Shown here piece by piece: positions 33,119 to 45,588 of a stretch of 64,000 nt of DNA; the stretch's first letter is position 1, and every line of letters begins with the position of its first letter. The stretch comes from Chamaecrista fasciculata (Eukaryota; Streptophyta; Magnoliopsida; Fabales; Fabaceae), in NCBI GenBank assembly GCA_003254925.1, contig QANZ01005809.1, positions 164,692-228,691 on the forward strand. The letters run 5' to 3'. Made by a program: the position numbers and the translations under genes. The notes under the pieces are model-generated. The model ran no database searches, had not been told where the DNA came from, and saw only the letters and a list, made by a program, of their open reading frames with translations.

Positions 33119-33893
33119 AGGTCAAATTTTCAAATTAGTTCTATATCTTTGTCTCAATGTTCATTTTGATCTTTTATCTTTTAGAATGTTCAAATTGATC
33201 CTATATGTTTCAATAGTAATTCACTTTGGTCCCAAACAACTAAATATGATTATATCTCTCTCATTTCAAGTTCTAATGCAATAAATCCATAACTACAAGT
33301 TGTTTATGATGAGTGCTTCTCTATCTAATTGAAGACGTTAACAAACAATGTCAAATTAAGTTTGAAAAATGAGTTACTCATTTCATGAGCCAACAAGTGA
33401 AGTTGGTAATATCTCTCTCATTTTAAGACCGAATACAACAAGTTCAAGAGTTATGAACTACTTTTGACGAGTATTTTTTCTGTCCAGTTGAGATATTAAC
33501 AAATGAGGTCACTTCGAGCTTGAAAGTGGATTTGAAACCAATTTTTTTTTTATTAATTTTTCACATTTTAGTCCCAAATCCACTGTTGGACACTTGGACC
33601 CGATTCAACCTCATTTGTTGATGGTTCAAATTGGGCAGAAAAAAACTCTTTAAGAGTAACTTATAACTTGGAACTTATTGCATTCAAATTTGAAACGTGA
33701 TATATATGACCAACTTCGTTTATTTGAGAAGTACTCTTAAAAATAATTCATAACTCTAGACTCCTCAAATTTGAACTTAAAATAAGCAAGATATGACCAT
33801 ATTCAATAATTTGAGACTAAAATAAACTAAAATAAAAACATGTAAAACTAATTTGAATATCTAAAAGAAAAAATTAAAATAAATTGAGACAAA
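33119..33893. mobile_element. Mutator-like element (family A), right end missing
   Basis: The left end (GGTCAAATTTTCAAATTAG) and the internal 'acaaatgaggtcacttcgag' block belong to family A. The inverted counterpart is cut at about 33893, where LINE-derived sequence begins, so the LINE fragment probably inserted here or a deletion joined the two. Confidence 0.6.
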
Positions 33894-34725
33894 CAGTTGA
33901 GATTTGGAAAAGGTTAATACAGTGTGTTCGGAAGCGGAAGATAAACAGTTGGTGGATGGGCCAATTCCCGTGAGGAATAGGCCTAATTATCTTCGTTGGA
34001 CATCTGTTGCTACCGGGTCGTATTCGACTGCTGCGGGCTATGAGTTGCTGCTGAAGTCTTTCCATCCGGAGTTTAGCAATCCTCGATTTCTACCTCTTAT
34101 GTTCCCTTGGAAGGATTTTTGCGTACGAAAGCGCCTATGAGAATTCTTGTATTTGCTTGAAAAACTTGGCACAGGGCTCTTCCAACTTTTTCGAACCTCA
34201 ACAGACATCATCTCAGATGCGACATTTTCTGTCCTTTTTGCGGTGGATCTGATGATTCAGTTGATCATGTTTTCCTGCACTGTCATTTTTCCAGGGCTGT
34301 TTGGTTCGGTTTAGACATCTCGGTAAGGTCCAATTCCCCCAGGTTCTGGAACATTAAGCGGTGGCTCATATTCTGGGTTCTACGTTGGAAAAAGGACCCG
34401 GAAAGGTTCATTGTTGCTTGGCTAACAGTGCTTCTGGCATGGATGCGATTTGGAGGTTGAGGAACGAGCAATTTGTACGAGTAAACACGTCTTTCCACAG
34501 AAGGCTATCCTCATAACTGTTACATCCAGGGAGGTTTATCATAGCCTTTTTAGTAATTTATCTATTTACGCACCTTCTCTTTCGGATTATGTTAAGTTAT
34601 CTTTTTTTATTGTGTCGGCCAATCATGGTGGGTTGACCTTGAATACAGGCCACTCGGGGTTTGGGTGTTTGTTTTCTTCATCATTTTTTATTATAATAAA
34701 ATTTTGAAAGTTATAAAAAAAACAA
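33894..34725 (+). mobile_element. LINE remnant (reverse-transcriptase C-terminal region)
   Basis: Frames shift between segments. At 33904-34137 (LRWTSVATGSYSTAAGYELL) the sequence resembles the domain preceding the zinc-binding module of plant LINE polyproteins. At about 34140-34300 another frame reads ILVFAWKTWHRALPTFSNLN, then CPFCGGSDDSVDHVFLHC, the zinc-binding motif. The 3' tail (about 34660-34725) is T-rich and ends in an A run. A clear TSD was not found. It lies about 400 bp upstream of MFP1. Confidence 0.8.
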
Positions 34726-35103
34726 CAACAAAAACAACTTTGTCTCGTGATGAATTGAAGAAAAGAAAAACACATTCCACGTATCAGGGTTTTTGTCTTT
34801 TTCTTTTCATTTTTTTTTCTATAATCCATAAAAAGGAAGAACAATAAAATTGAGGTGAGAGTTTTTCACTTCTTTTCTTTTTGGATAATTTACAAGTATT
34901 ATGGCCTATGGGCAACTGAATTTATTTATTTTTATTATTATTATTATTATTTTTCTTAAAACTTTTAGCCAAATGTACTTCAACTTTTGATGAGTGGATC
35001 ATGGAAACGCATCGCTCGCAGAAGCTGAGAAGATAAAGAAGAAAGCGAAGAAACTGTGAAAGAGTGTCACACTGCCCATTTTCCATTTTCCATTCAACAC
35101 AAA

Positions 35104-35124
35104 GAATCGAATCGAATCGAATCG
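35104..35124 (+). repeat. GAATC pentanucleotide repeat abutting the MFP1 start codon
   Basis: Four GAATC units run directly into the ATG at 35125 and form the last 20 or so bases of the 5' UTR. Length changes here would alter the leader but not the protein. Confidence 0.85.
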
Positions 35125-38100
35125 ATGGGCTTTGTGATGGGAAGCTCTTGCTTCTTACATTCTTCTTCTCTCTATCAATTTCCCTTCCTTTCTTCTTCTT
35201 CTCAATCTAAATCGTACTCAATAAATGCACATACTAAGAAAAAGTTCAGAGCTCCAATGGCATGTTTCAGTCAAGAGACCCCAAATGAGGAGGCGGATTT
35301 CTGCAATAAGAGGACGGTTATCTTCATCGGTTTTGCTGCGCTTCCATTTCTTGGATTGAGAGCTAGAGCTATTGAAGGATTAGCTACTACTGGTAAGTTT
35401 TCGATATCCATTCATGGTTGATTGATGCTATTTATCTGCGACATCGGTAATTAACTTCTCTAAGTTTGAGACACCTAATATGTGGATCTTCCTGTTTATG
35501 TTGTGCCAAATCAAAACTAGATTTTCTGGAATCCATCTTGTTTGGGAATTTGGAGTGTTGCTTTTGACCTATTTTGGCTTTATATTTCATTTTCCTATTG
35601 AATGACTGACTGCAAAGGATTTCATTATTGAGTTTGTTTCATGGCGTAGTTCAAAATTTTAGATCAGGTAATTTTACAAATATCAATATTAGGAGCCGAA
35701 GCCCAAAACTAAGATACTTCAGCAATAACATACTCTTGATTTTATATGGTTCCTAGATATATATTTAATTTTTTTGTTTTTTCTGTTTGTTTGAAGAAAC
35801 CAATTTAAAATACAGAATGTAAACAATTTACATAGAGTACTCACACTTTCAACTTTCAAGACTAGAACCGTAACAAACATGCATCCCATACACGGGAAAT
35901 TTTCATTTCATGCACAATGAAAGAATGGTTAGTGGATTCTGGGCTTAATCAATTGACTATTGATTTATGAAGCTTATCCATATTTTACACTATCTTGTAA
36001 GCTGCATCTGAAAATTGTTTGGTTGAATATAATGGACTGTACATGGATTCCAGGTGTTTGAAAGACGTATTGGGCAGTGACTATATACAAAACTAATGCT
36101 TAACATTCAATGTGGAGACATATTTTTTGAATTTGCTATTTCTTATCTCAGTTTAGTTGAAAGACGTGGAAATAAGTGTTTACTTCTTGCTTGTTATGCC
36201 ACATAAGTAGTTGCCCATATTTAATAGATGTTGTTATTACTTATTTTGGGAGTTTCTCTTGATGATATTAGAGTTCCTGTCTCCATAGATCTGTGATATT
36301 CGATTAGTTAAAGAGAATAATGTATGAAAATACTTAGATGACAGGAGGTGCCTTAGATCCATCATCCATTACATGTGATAGATAATATAGAAACAATTTG
36401 GTTACCCTCTAAGTAGTTAAAGAAACTGAGGTTAATGAAATGACCAGAATATAGATTATGGTCTCTCACGCCTTTCTCTGTTATACTACCAAGCCTATAG
36501 TGGCTATCTCACTAATTTGGATGCATTTTCTTGTTCCTACTTTCTTATATCAATATTATGAAATCTAAAACTTTCATTCCTGTACCTTGAGGTTGTGGAC
36601 TAAGTGAATTTTTGAATTCTTTCCTACTCATCCTGCAATCAATAACTCACTTTGGGCAATCCACAATCCCTGGCTGATTTGTTACTTTTGTTCATTACAT
36701 GATTAGCTTCTGAAATTTTACTACTGATATGGCATAAAGCTCCATAAATATGTTAAAAAAAAATCTCCATATTTTCCTTCCCATTATATATACAAGTCTC
36801 CACCAAAGCTTCTTTAGTTTGTATCACTTGTAGACATCTGACAAATTCTGCCCTAATCACCCCCAGAAATATGATTAGGGAGTTATAGTGATGTGCATGT
36901 ATTTGGTTTTCCATGTTCTATTGCAAGCTGTGGAATGTAGCCTAAGATTTATTATCCGGTCAACTGTTTCATAAAACATTACAATTTTCTTTATTCATTT
37001 TCCTGTCAGAAGGACCTGATGTAAAGACACCAGAGGACAACCAAAAAGCAGAGGTTTGAATGGCTGCTAAGTTCAGTTATAATGAGCAGTATATTGTTGT
37101 TTCTCATATTTATCATGGCTGAAATGCACAAAACTCTCCTGAACTTAAAGATACTCTGCCAAAACCCTTCTGAACTTTGAAAAGTGACAAAAGACCCCTA
37201 GGCATTTTGATTTTGTGCAAAATACCCCTTTTGTTAAGATTTTCATTAAAATAAATCAAATTCCTTTATAATAATATGATTATTGTTGCATTTTACATTG
37301 ATCCAAACTTAAAATCAACTATTTTTGTAATTAATAGTAGACAAAAAAACTAAAAAAAGAAATATTTCTTCAATTTAAATTTTAATAAAAGGGGTTATTT
37401 GTACAAAATAAAAAAAATTCAAGGAGTCTTTCATTACTTTTCAAAGTTCAGGAGTTATCCGCACAATGATTAAAGTTCAAGGAATTTTGTGCATTTTAGC
37501 CATTCATTATTAGCATGCACAAAATGTTCTAAACCCATTAGCTTCTATGGACAGACAGTACCTCAAACGGACAGACCATCAAATCCCTTTCTCTCTCTCC
37601 TGAATGGAATTGGAATAGTCTCCGCAGGTGTGTTGGGTTCGTTCTATGCATTGGCTCAGAAAGAAAATACCGCTGCTCAGTCAACGATAGAAACGGTAAG
37701 CTTCTATACATCCTGGAGCAGTTCCTGGAAACTGATAAGGTATGTTTGGTAGTGGAGCAATGTTTCTTCTAAACAAACTACTAGAGAATAAGGAAATCAG
37801 GGACTACCGTTCTCTTTCTCTTCTCATTGAAGGAACCAATATCGAGCTTCTTTCCATGTGATTTAATCTTAATAAGGCTAAAGCTCTTTCGGAAAAAAAA
37901 TTTCATTACCTGCTTGTCTGCTTGAGAATGTATATAGTTGATTTATTAGGTTATAAGCCAAAAATGTTACTGGTTCTTCACAGATGAACAGCAAACTGGC
38001 AGAAAAGGAAAGGCTGGTTGTATCCTTGAAAAGAGACTATGAATCAAAGTTATTGAACGAACAAGAGGAACGATCCAAGCAACTCGGAAAGGCAAAGGAA

Positions 38101-39738
38101 GAGCAGCAAGCATTGATAAACCAACTTGATTCGGCAAACAGTGTCATCACCCGCTTAGGGAAGGACCTACAAAGTGAGAAGAATATAGCTGAGCAGCTTA
38201 AACTTCAAATAGAAGATCTCAAAACTAAACTATCAGAGACTATTGCTGATAAGGAGGATGTTGAACAAAGTTTGAAAGAAAAGATAGATACAGTTGAGAT
38301 TTTACAAGAGAGAATTAATAAGCAGAGCTTGGAGCTCAAGGACAAAGAAGATGTTGCTCAGAATCTGAGTTCGTCGCTTGCAGAGAAGGAGTTGGAATTG
38401 ACGAATTTGAATTCTGCATATAAGCAAGCCAAGGATGAGATATCAAATCTTCATTTACAAATTCAAGGTTTGAAAGATGAAGCACATAAGCGTCAAGAGG
38501 AGCTAGAAGCCAAAGAATCCTTGGTGAATGAACTTAATGCTAAAATAAGTTCATTAACTCTTGAGATCAACGATTCTAGGAAGAAATATAATGCATTGGA
38601 GGAAGAGTACAATGACCTAAAGTTGACTGCTGAAAAGAAGGCTGCCATAGATGCTAAGCTTTTAACCGAAAAAGAAGGGGAGCTTCAACAGCTAAAGGAA
38701 AAGTTAGAACTTGCCCTAAATGAAGCAAACAGAAACCAGTCTACCATTACTGATTTGACCCAAGAAAGGGAAAAGTTGAAGACGTCTCTGGCGAATGAAT
38801 ATGAAGTGGTGAATAATTTAAAGAGTGAACTCCAAGTCACACAAGAGAATCTTGGAAAATCAAGGAATGAGGCTGCTGAATTGGAAAAACATCTAAATGA
38901 GTCGAACATACTGAACACGGAGCTTAAGGTTGAGGTTTCTAAGCTTTCGTCTGAGATCATTGAAGTTAGAGAGTCACTCCAGAGGAGCCTTGACGATGCC
39001 AAACTCGGGGCAGAAATGTTAGCCAACGAGCTTAGGACAGTGAAGGAACATCTCAAGAAAACACAGGTAGAGGTGCTAAGTATGTCCCAAGAACTGACAG
39101 TTGCTCTTGAAAACCGAGATAGCTTGCAGCGAGAATTGGTTGACGTCTACAAAAAGGCTGAAATTGCAGTAGAGGATTTGAAAGAAGAGAAGAAGTTAGT
39201 TGCTTCTTTAAACACAAAGCTAGAAACTTTGGAGAAGCAAATCGCAAAAGACAGGGAGGTTCAAAAATCCCTTGAAAAGGACCTGAAGGAGGCTACCAGA
39301 TCGCTAGATGAAATAAATCAAAATGCATTGGTCCTTTCTAGTGAATTTGAGAGAGCTAAATCTCTTATTTCAAGCTTTGAAAATGAGAAAGAGGTGCTCC
39401 AAAATTCCCTTACAGAGCAAAAGAATGCATATAAAGAGGCCCAGGAAAACATTGAAGATGCTCATAACCTCATCATGAAACTTGGGACTGAGAGAGAAAA
39501 ATTAGAAAACAGAGGTAAGAAACTTGAGGAGGAGTTGGCTTCGGCTAAGGGTGAAATATTGCGGTTACGAGGCGAGATCAATGCTTCCAAAGTTGTTGTT
39601 AACAACAAGGAAGTGAAGGCCTCCAAAGTTCTTGTTAACAAAGAGGAAGAAGTGAAGAATGTTGAAGGAGAAAGAAGGGACAAAGTCACTGTAAATTCTC
39701 CAAAGAACGGGAGGAGAAGAAAGGCTAATCCCCAATGA
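35125..39738 (+). CDS. MFP1: MAR-binding filament-like protein 1 (MFP1), plastid coiled-coil protein
   Basis: Four exons, 35125-35392, 37010-37053, 37555-37695 and 37984-39738, encode 735 aa (about 726 in Arabidopsis). Residues 1-60 are a Ser-rich chloroplast transit peptide starting MGFVMGSSCF. A hydrophobic segment (TVIFIGFAALPFLGL, about 65-80) ending in RARA-type residues looks like a thylakoid-targeting signal. A membrane helix follows (FLSLLNGIGIVSAGVLGSFY, about 112-135). From about residue 150 the rest is uninterrupted Glu/Lys/Leu-rich coiled coil, with a basic tail RRRKANPQ. MFP1 is a thylakoid-associated protein linked to plastid nucleoids and to starch-granule initiation, and was first described as a DNA (MAR)-binding filament-like protein. 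The 1.6-kb first intron and the TE-bearing second intron have standard borders, and all phases close. Confidence 0.96.
37117..37501. mobile_element. Inverted-repeat MITE in MFP1 intron 2
   Basis: The ends GGCTGAAATGCACAAAACT and TTTTGTGCATTTTAGCC are inverted. Flanking 9-mers ATTTATCAT and ATTCATTAT match 7/9, consistent with an old Mutator-type insertion. It fills most of the 501-bp intron and its right border is only 53 bp from the next exon. A truncated relative is at 14727. Confidence 0.7.
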
Positions 39739-40239
39739 TTTACTATAATAGAGAGCTATAGTATTAGTAGGTGTAATTTCTCCCCACATTGTAAACTTAT
39801 GTATTCTGTAATATTTTCCTTGGGGAAGCTAGTTATTGTTGTACTAAATTAAATTATCTTCAATACTTTTTTGTGGTCTAGTCTTAAATAAACCCCTGTG
39901 GTCAAGTATTGATCATGAGAACAAATGGGAGCACAGTCTATCTTCCACTAAAAGTAATCATGTTCGAAATAATGTCAGAGACAAAATGTAAGCATACTTT
40001 CTAACGAGCATTTGTATACAAATTCATCATAATTTGGAAGACTAGTCTCATTTACTAACTTCAAATTGGCAAGTCACTCCTGAGTTTAAACAAATCAAGA
40101 GACCAAATTGGAACTGTGTATGGGAGCCCTTGACGATAGCAACAATGAATGTGCCACATAAATCACATACCACAAAAAGAGATGTCATATTGCAAGACAT
40201 ATTAATAAATAAATAAATTTAGGTCAAAGTGCACTTTTT

Positions 40240-40418
40240 TTTGTTTCTTAAGGTATCCCCGAGCCCGATATGTCAAGGATTAATCCTCGCGGATCGGTGC
40301 TCCATTTAAGAGTATATCGTTGGCCAATTGGTTGCTGCATACACAAGGTGGAATTTGAATCCCCGAACTTGTTTAAGCGACCTATTGAGCTCGACCACTA
40401 GGCCAATTAAGTTTGGTT
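40240..40418 (-). mobile_element. tRNA-derived SINE with 13-bp TSD
   Basis: It is flanked by the perfect 13-bp TSD AAGTGCACTTTTT (40227-40239 and 40419-40431). On the minus strand it begins with a tRNA-like head: A box GGCCTAGTGGTCGAG, then B box GATTCAAATTCC. It ends in an A-rich tail (AAGAAACAAAA) next to the left TSD. It inserted into an older inverted-repeat element. Confidence 0.88.
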
Positions 40419-40431
40419 AAGTGCACTTTTT

Positions 40432-40639
40432 GATTAGGTTGCTGAATTGGTCTTATATCTTTGTAAAATGTTTCACATTGTGAGACTAAAGTGAAACTTT
40501 TTGCAAAAATATGAAACCAAATCTAAAAAAAAACGTGAGACTAATTCTACATTTGACTAAAAAATGTGGAACTAAAAGTGCAAAAAAAAAAAAATACATA
40601 ACCAAATTAAGACCTAAGCGAAAAATATGAGACTAAAAG
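40432..40639. mobile_element. Fragment of an inverted-repeat element (family of 53806-54105)
   Basis: Motifs such as 'ATATCTTTGTAAAATGTTTCAC' halves and repeated GAGACTAAA blocks match the element near 53.8-54.1 kb. The right part ends abruptly at the undetermined base at 40640. Confidence 0.45.
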
Positions 40640-40640
40640 N

Positions 40641-40852
40641 CAGTTAAATCAATATTTTTTTAACAAATAAAACAAATTAAATGTTATTAATAATAAAAAC
40701 ATCACTAAAATGATCCAAAATTAATTTTTTGATCAACATATACAAACTAGAAATCATATAAAATAAATATAAAAATTTTGGAAAAAACTTTTGGTTTGGC
40801 CCAGGTTGGGTCTCGTGTCTGACTGAAACCCAACCCGTGTGCACCCCCCCTA
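40641..40852. mobile_element. Half copy of the 9622-10072 hAT-like MITE
   Basis: The AT-rich core and the right end (AACCCAACCCGTGTGCACC) align with the second half of the nested MITE at 9622-10072. The left half is missing and the copy starts exactly at the N at 40640. Confidence 0.55.
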
Positions 40853-40859
40853 TAATTAA

Positions 40860-41055
40860 ATAAGGTCAAAACACCAATACCAAGTATCAAGGTACTATTC
40901 GACCTCATTTCCAGATAGCTCTAATTGGGTAGAAAAAGAACTCGTTAAGAATAACTCATAGCTTTGATTTCGTAGCATTTGAAATTAAAACATGAGAAAT
41001 ATGACCAACTTCATGAAACAAGTTACTTACTTTGAAGTCCGATTTCAAGCCTAAT
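40860..41055. mobile_element. Internal fragment of family A Mutator-like element
   Basis: The text around 'ATTCGACCTCATTTCC' and 'AAATATGACCAACTTCATG' matches the right half of family A copies. Both ends are absent. Confidence 0.5.
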
Positions 41056-41216
41056 TTGTGTTGGATTATTTTATAATAATTCCTAAAGTGACCCATGTGA
41101 CTAATTAATGGACCATGTCTATTTAGTGAAGGGTCCAATTTGATGATAGTTGGGCTGAATGGGTATTAGACATGTTAGGATTTAGAAACCCTTCCCTCTC
41201 CCTTTATAAAATAAAG

Positions 41217-41340
41217 GGTAAATTCCACTTTGGTACCCTGTCCTATTGTCCAGTACCACTTTGGTACCCTGTTCTTTCAAAAGTACCACTTTGGTACCCT
41301 GTCCTTTAAACCGTTAACCACTTTGGTACCCAATTTAAAA
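41217..41340. mobile_element. Single end of the GGTACCCTGTTCT Mutator-like MITE family
   Basis: The sequence starts GGGTAAATTCCACTTTGG and repeats ACTTTGGTACCCTGT four times, as in 62057-62444. I did not find the inverted partner, so it may be truncated or the element may extend into the SYS1 5' region. Confidence 0.5.
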
Positions 41341-42277
41341 TTTCTGTCAAATTTTAACGGGAGGGACTAAAAAGACAAAGTTGTTAATTTTTCATCACCA
41401 ATTTGAAATTTACACATACACTTATTCACTAACCCATTCACTAGCACTGTCTTTGCTTATTCGACATCTCACATTGCAGTTTATTCATATTGAAATGAAA
41501 TCAAAAAACGAGATGAACACAATACACAACCTCTTCGCTTCATCCTCCATCTGCAATCTCTACACGATTTCATCCTCCATCTGAACGCCATTCCACTTCG
41601 CCGTTCCAGTTTTGAAATCTTCTCATTCTCGCGATTCCGACGAACCCGATTCTTCTTCCCCCACCATCAAACCCTAAAAATCGATTTCTGAAGCTGTGTT
41701 GTGTTTATGTGTCATTTGGAATTTGTTAAATGAATAGGGATGAAATTAAACGACACATTGATTCTGAGCTCCACGCTTAGTGGAAAAGCTCTGTAAAAAT
41801 TCGAACGCCGCATAAACACTCTCAATTCTTCGCGTATCCAACTTCTTCGACGAATTCGTTTCTGTTTCATCCGAATCTGAAGAAAGTACGAATCGCTTCC
41901 GATTTTTAATTTCAAGTATACACTTCACCAACACGAACTATTTGTTCTTTTTTTTTCCTCTTTTCAATTGTTAGATTTTCCTGGTTTTCCTCCCAGTCGT
42001 ATTTGCAATCAACAGTTGTCACCTTCAGATCTGAGAACGTGTCGATGATTTGATTTTGAAGCATATGCAACAGAGTGGAATCACAAGTTTGGTTGGGGTT
42101 TGAAGCAGGTTTATGAAAACTCGAGCTGATAAATCTTCTCGTTTTTTGTTCTAAATTGGATTGACCGAAGTGTTTGTGGTGATGAGGCTACATTATTGAA
42201 GAAAATTTAAGAATCGTTTGGAGATTTGTGGCTGAATATATAGGAGGATTAGTTGTTTGTGAGAGTTTGTTGCCGCC
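41341..42277 (+). promoter_or_regulatory. Promoter and leader region of SYS1
   Basis: About 0.9 kb with mixed composition and C/T-rich tracts leads to the start context TTGCCGCCATG. Several possible donors and acceptors exist, so a leader intron is likely but I cannot place it. No conserved ORF is present. Confidence 0.35.
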
Positions 42278-44227
42278 ATGTTCTATGGGGCAGTGGTATG
42301 GGACCCTTGGCTTATTGTTGCTCAAATCGTTTGTCTTCAATGCTTATATTACATCACTCTTGGATTTTTCTTAGTGATACTTGTTGGTACTCGCGTACCG
42401 CAGCTAAGCCTTGTGTATTTCTTTGATTATGTCACCATCACTACCTCTACCGTAACTGGTTGGTGTGTTATTGCTTCATTTCTGCTCAGCTCTCTTGCAG
42501 GGTAAATGTTCTATTCTACACCTTAATGGCCTCGATAAGATTGCTTATTTATGTTCTAATGCATGAGTTTGTGTGTTTATCTATGAACTATAATTGATAT
42601 TTGATTGTATTCTAGGTCACTACTCTTTTACATATAATTCAATCATGATCATGTTACCATCTCTGCTTGTTGGAAACCCACTACTAGGGGTGAGCAAAAA
42701 TCGGGTCAAACCTGACCAACTCGATTAAAAATGTAGAGTTCAGTCGGGTCGGGTTTCTCATGCGGGTTGGGATGGGTCGTGATTTTGGAAAAAAGTCGGC
42801 TTGATCGGGTTAAGGGGAACTGAACATGGTCAATACGCTTTTTCTTAGATTCTTCGTAGCATCTCCCTTCATCCTTATTCTTTTGCTTTTCTTTTTATTG
42901 TAGCCTATTTTTCTGTTGTCAAGCTTATATAAGCATATTCATTCTTAAACCTCTTTGTTTCTTTTCTGTTTACTTGATTTTCTATCATTTTGGGTGAAGG
43001 GTGTACAATTGGATTTTCTGATGCTTTTGACATCCTTTACAAAACCTACAGCTAGTTGCTGATAACTTATGTTGAATATAGATTTTTTGTGCTTTTTAAG
43101 AGATCATCTTTATGGTATAGATGTCGTTTTTTTTGTTGGGGTTTAAAATAAATGTGTATTCTATTTCATATGGTTCCTGTTCAAACATTGTACTACTTTC
43201 GTATACTGTCTGAAGCAAAAAATTAATACGTCGCAGATTGCTTTCATTGGTTAAGTTATAACATTGTCTGTGATGATAAGTTGGGCTTGGATAATGTTAT
43301 ACTTCAAATTTTATGTGCCCTTTTAAGGCAGGCTTTTTTAGCTGTTATGGAAATTATATAGCTATGACATTTTGGCCTGCAAGAATGTAAATGTAGCAAC
43401 AACTCCTACTTACACTGCCATCTTATTTCTGCAGTGCTGTATATATGGTTTTCTTTATTGAAAGGTCAAAGAAGTGCTTGGATTTTTCAGCCACCCTGTA
43501 CATTATTCATATTTTTATATGCATTGTGTATGGAGGTTGGCCATCTTCCATAACATGGTGGATTGTGAATGGTGCTGGAATTGCAGTGATGGAATTGCTA
43601 GGTGAATATCTGTGCATGAAGCGTGAACTTAGAGAGATACCAATACCACGATACCGTTCAAGTAAGATCTCTTTATAGATGTTTGGCAAGCAAATTGGGT
43701 GTCATTCTTAGATTTTTTTCTCCATAACATGTTGCACCATCCCCCTATTTAATTGATGTTGTATGATTTATATATTTATAAGTCTTGATACATGTGCATG
43801 CGTCAAATTTATCTTAGGCAAGAATTTGCCTTCATGTCATTTGCTGCTGGTCCCTTTTTCTTGTTTCTTTCCTTTGATTTTTTTTCCTTTGCTTAGAGGT
43901 CCTCAGTATTTATGTATGCATTGTGCTTTACACAGTTGGCATAGAACCGTAATCAAAGAACACAGTTTAATTTTATTATAAACAGTGAGAGATGCTACAT
44001 GCTGTCTTTCTGACAGCTTATTGTATTAGTTACTTCATAATTTTCCTTTGTTTTTTTTGCTGGAAAGAAAGGAACACATTCTTTTCCTTCCAAATATTCC
44101 AATACATGTGATTTTTTTTTTTATATGGAGATTATATTCCTAGCAGTCTGCTTCATTAGAATATGTCGCAAAATATTGGTTTGGCTTTCCAGTGAACTGA
44201 TAGAGTCAAGTTCTTGCAGATGTTTGA
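42278..44227 (+). CDS. SYS1: SYS1 homologue, Golgi integral membrane protein
   Basis: Three exons, 42278-42501, 43435-43661 and 44220-44227, encode 152 aa, close to human SYS1 (156). The protein begins MFYGAVVWDPWLIVAQIVCL; the VWDP(L/W)LI and CLDFSATLYIIH blocks, the SSITWW motif and the GEYLCMKRELREIP end are hallmarks of the family. Four membrane segments lie at about 12-34, 60-85, 90-112 and 117-137. SYS1 recruits the small GTPase ARL3/ARFRP1 to the trans-Golgi, so it helps vesicle traffic. The last exon is tiny: A|AT-GTT-TGA gives the terminal Asn-Val. If that splice is skipped, reading into intron 2 ends after SKISL. The start has a strong context (GCCGCCATG). It is convergent with SULTR3;4. 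Confidence 0.93.
42685..42830. mobile_element. Single end of a hAT-like element in SYS1 intron 1
   Basis: TAGGGGTGAGCAAAAATCGGG matches the terminus of the 32297-32935 element, followed by GGGTCGGGTT-type repeats. The other end is not seen, so it is a truncated copy. Confidence 0.5.
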
Positions 44228-45588
44228 CTGGAAGTTGCCGGAAGTCAGGGAAAAGTTGTTCTGCAGCATTGTAACTGCAATTATTTCTCCCAATCAAAGC
44301 TCATGAAGTGCATAATTCTGTAATGCGATTGAAAGAATTTCCTTTTCCCATCTTTTCTTAGTTGCAAGGATTAAAGCACTGATAATTAGACGAGGCAAGG
44401 GTGCATCATTTTTCATGGAATTATAAAATTCTTGATGTTAGCTATTCTTTTGCTTGTGGTTTAAAGCAATGTGAGTAGTTGATGGAGCTTCATCCTTTTA
44501 TACTTTTCTGAGTTCTTAGGTCTTCTTAAAATCTTGAAAATTTGTTAGATGTTGCATGACTTTTTACTGGGGTTGTTGAGTTAGAACACTGAATCGACCT
44601 TTTGTACCGGTTTGTTTTGTTAGTATGCAATTCAAATTTGCAGTTGGTCATCCTGTATAGCCTGGATGGTATTATCTTTGGTTTTACTTCTTAGGCAGTT
44701 TCTCCTTGCCAGTAAGAGATGCTGTATATTTCCTAGGGATTGTATGAATATATAAAAGACTTCAGCACATGCACATCACATTCAAACACAAAATTCACAC
44801 TCCTGTAGGATGGAAAATTTTGAATTGTATGTGTTTGTGGGTCATCAGCGCTGAAAGCTTGATCTTTCACCCTGGTGTGACTCAGGTGATATACAACTAT
44901 TATCCTTCTATATGTAACAAGTTTAAATCATATTACAATTCACCTGGATAAAAATAACCGAATTGGCATTTGGTATCTGAGGATATGCTCATTGTGTTTT
45001 TATTTGTAATATTTAGGTTATTGCTGGGAGGTTCTTCAAATTATGACGTGGAGTTCTATTAAACATAAGAATAAGAAGCTACGAGGAAGTGAAACAATGA
45101 ATGGTGTGCTAATGAATTGAAAATATTGTTCTCATGTTATACTTTTATTTAAGTGCTTTATAATAAGCACTTGTAAAATTGCATTTAAATGTTTTCCTTT
45201 CTGTTTTTGTTTAGAAGTTTCTATTTTATATACTTTTAACTAATAAATTTCACAAGAATGTAGTCATGAAGACATCTCTCTTGGATCCTCTTTCTTTCTA
45301 ACAAAAGCCGAAATTGGGTTACAGTAGAAGAAAAAAGATCAAGGAAACATAGACAAGGACCATCAACCCTTTTTTGGGTGATGAGATACATACACTCTTG
45401 GTAAATAGAGCAATACCGAAATTTTCAGTAAAACAAAAACTAACTCTAAGAAAACTGAAGGGTAGTTCTGGCTGGCAAAAAGAACTCCCAACACCATTCT
45501 AGAGCTTTTCCTAATTGCCAAAAGTTTGATGGTGTCAGTTACGATATCTCTTTCCTGAGTCACTTAATGCCATTTATATAGGTCAAGG
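44228..45588. other. Convergent 3' flanks of SYS1 and SULTR3;4
   Basis: This stretch between two stop codons probably holds both 3' UTRs. It is AT-rich, with no conserved ORF and no clear repeat. The two transcripts could overlap if either extends past about 45.3 kb. Confidence 0.45.

Noticed and set aside
38685..39056. Antisense open frame across the MFP1 coiled-coil exon
   Set aside because: It is a shadow of the sense codons (Ser/Phe/Leu opposite Glu/Lys), a common artefact of coiled-coil genes.
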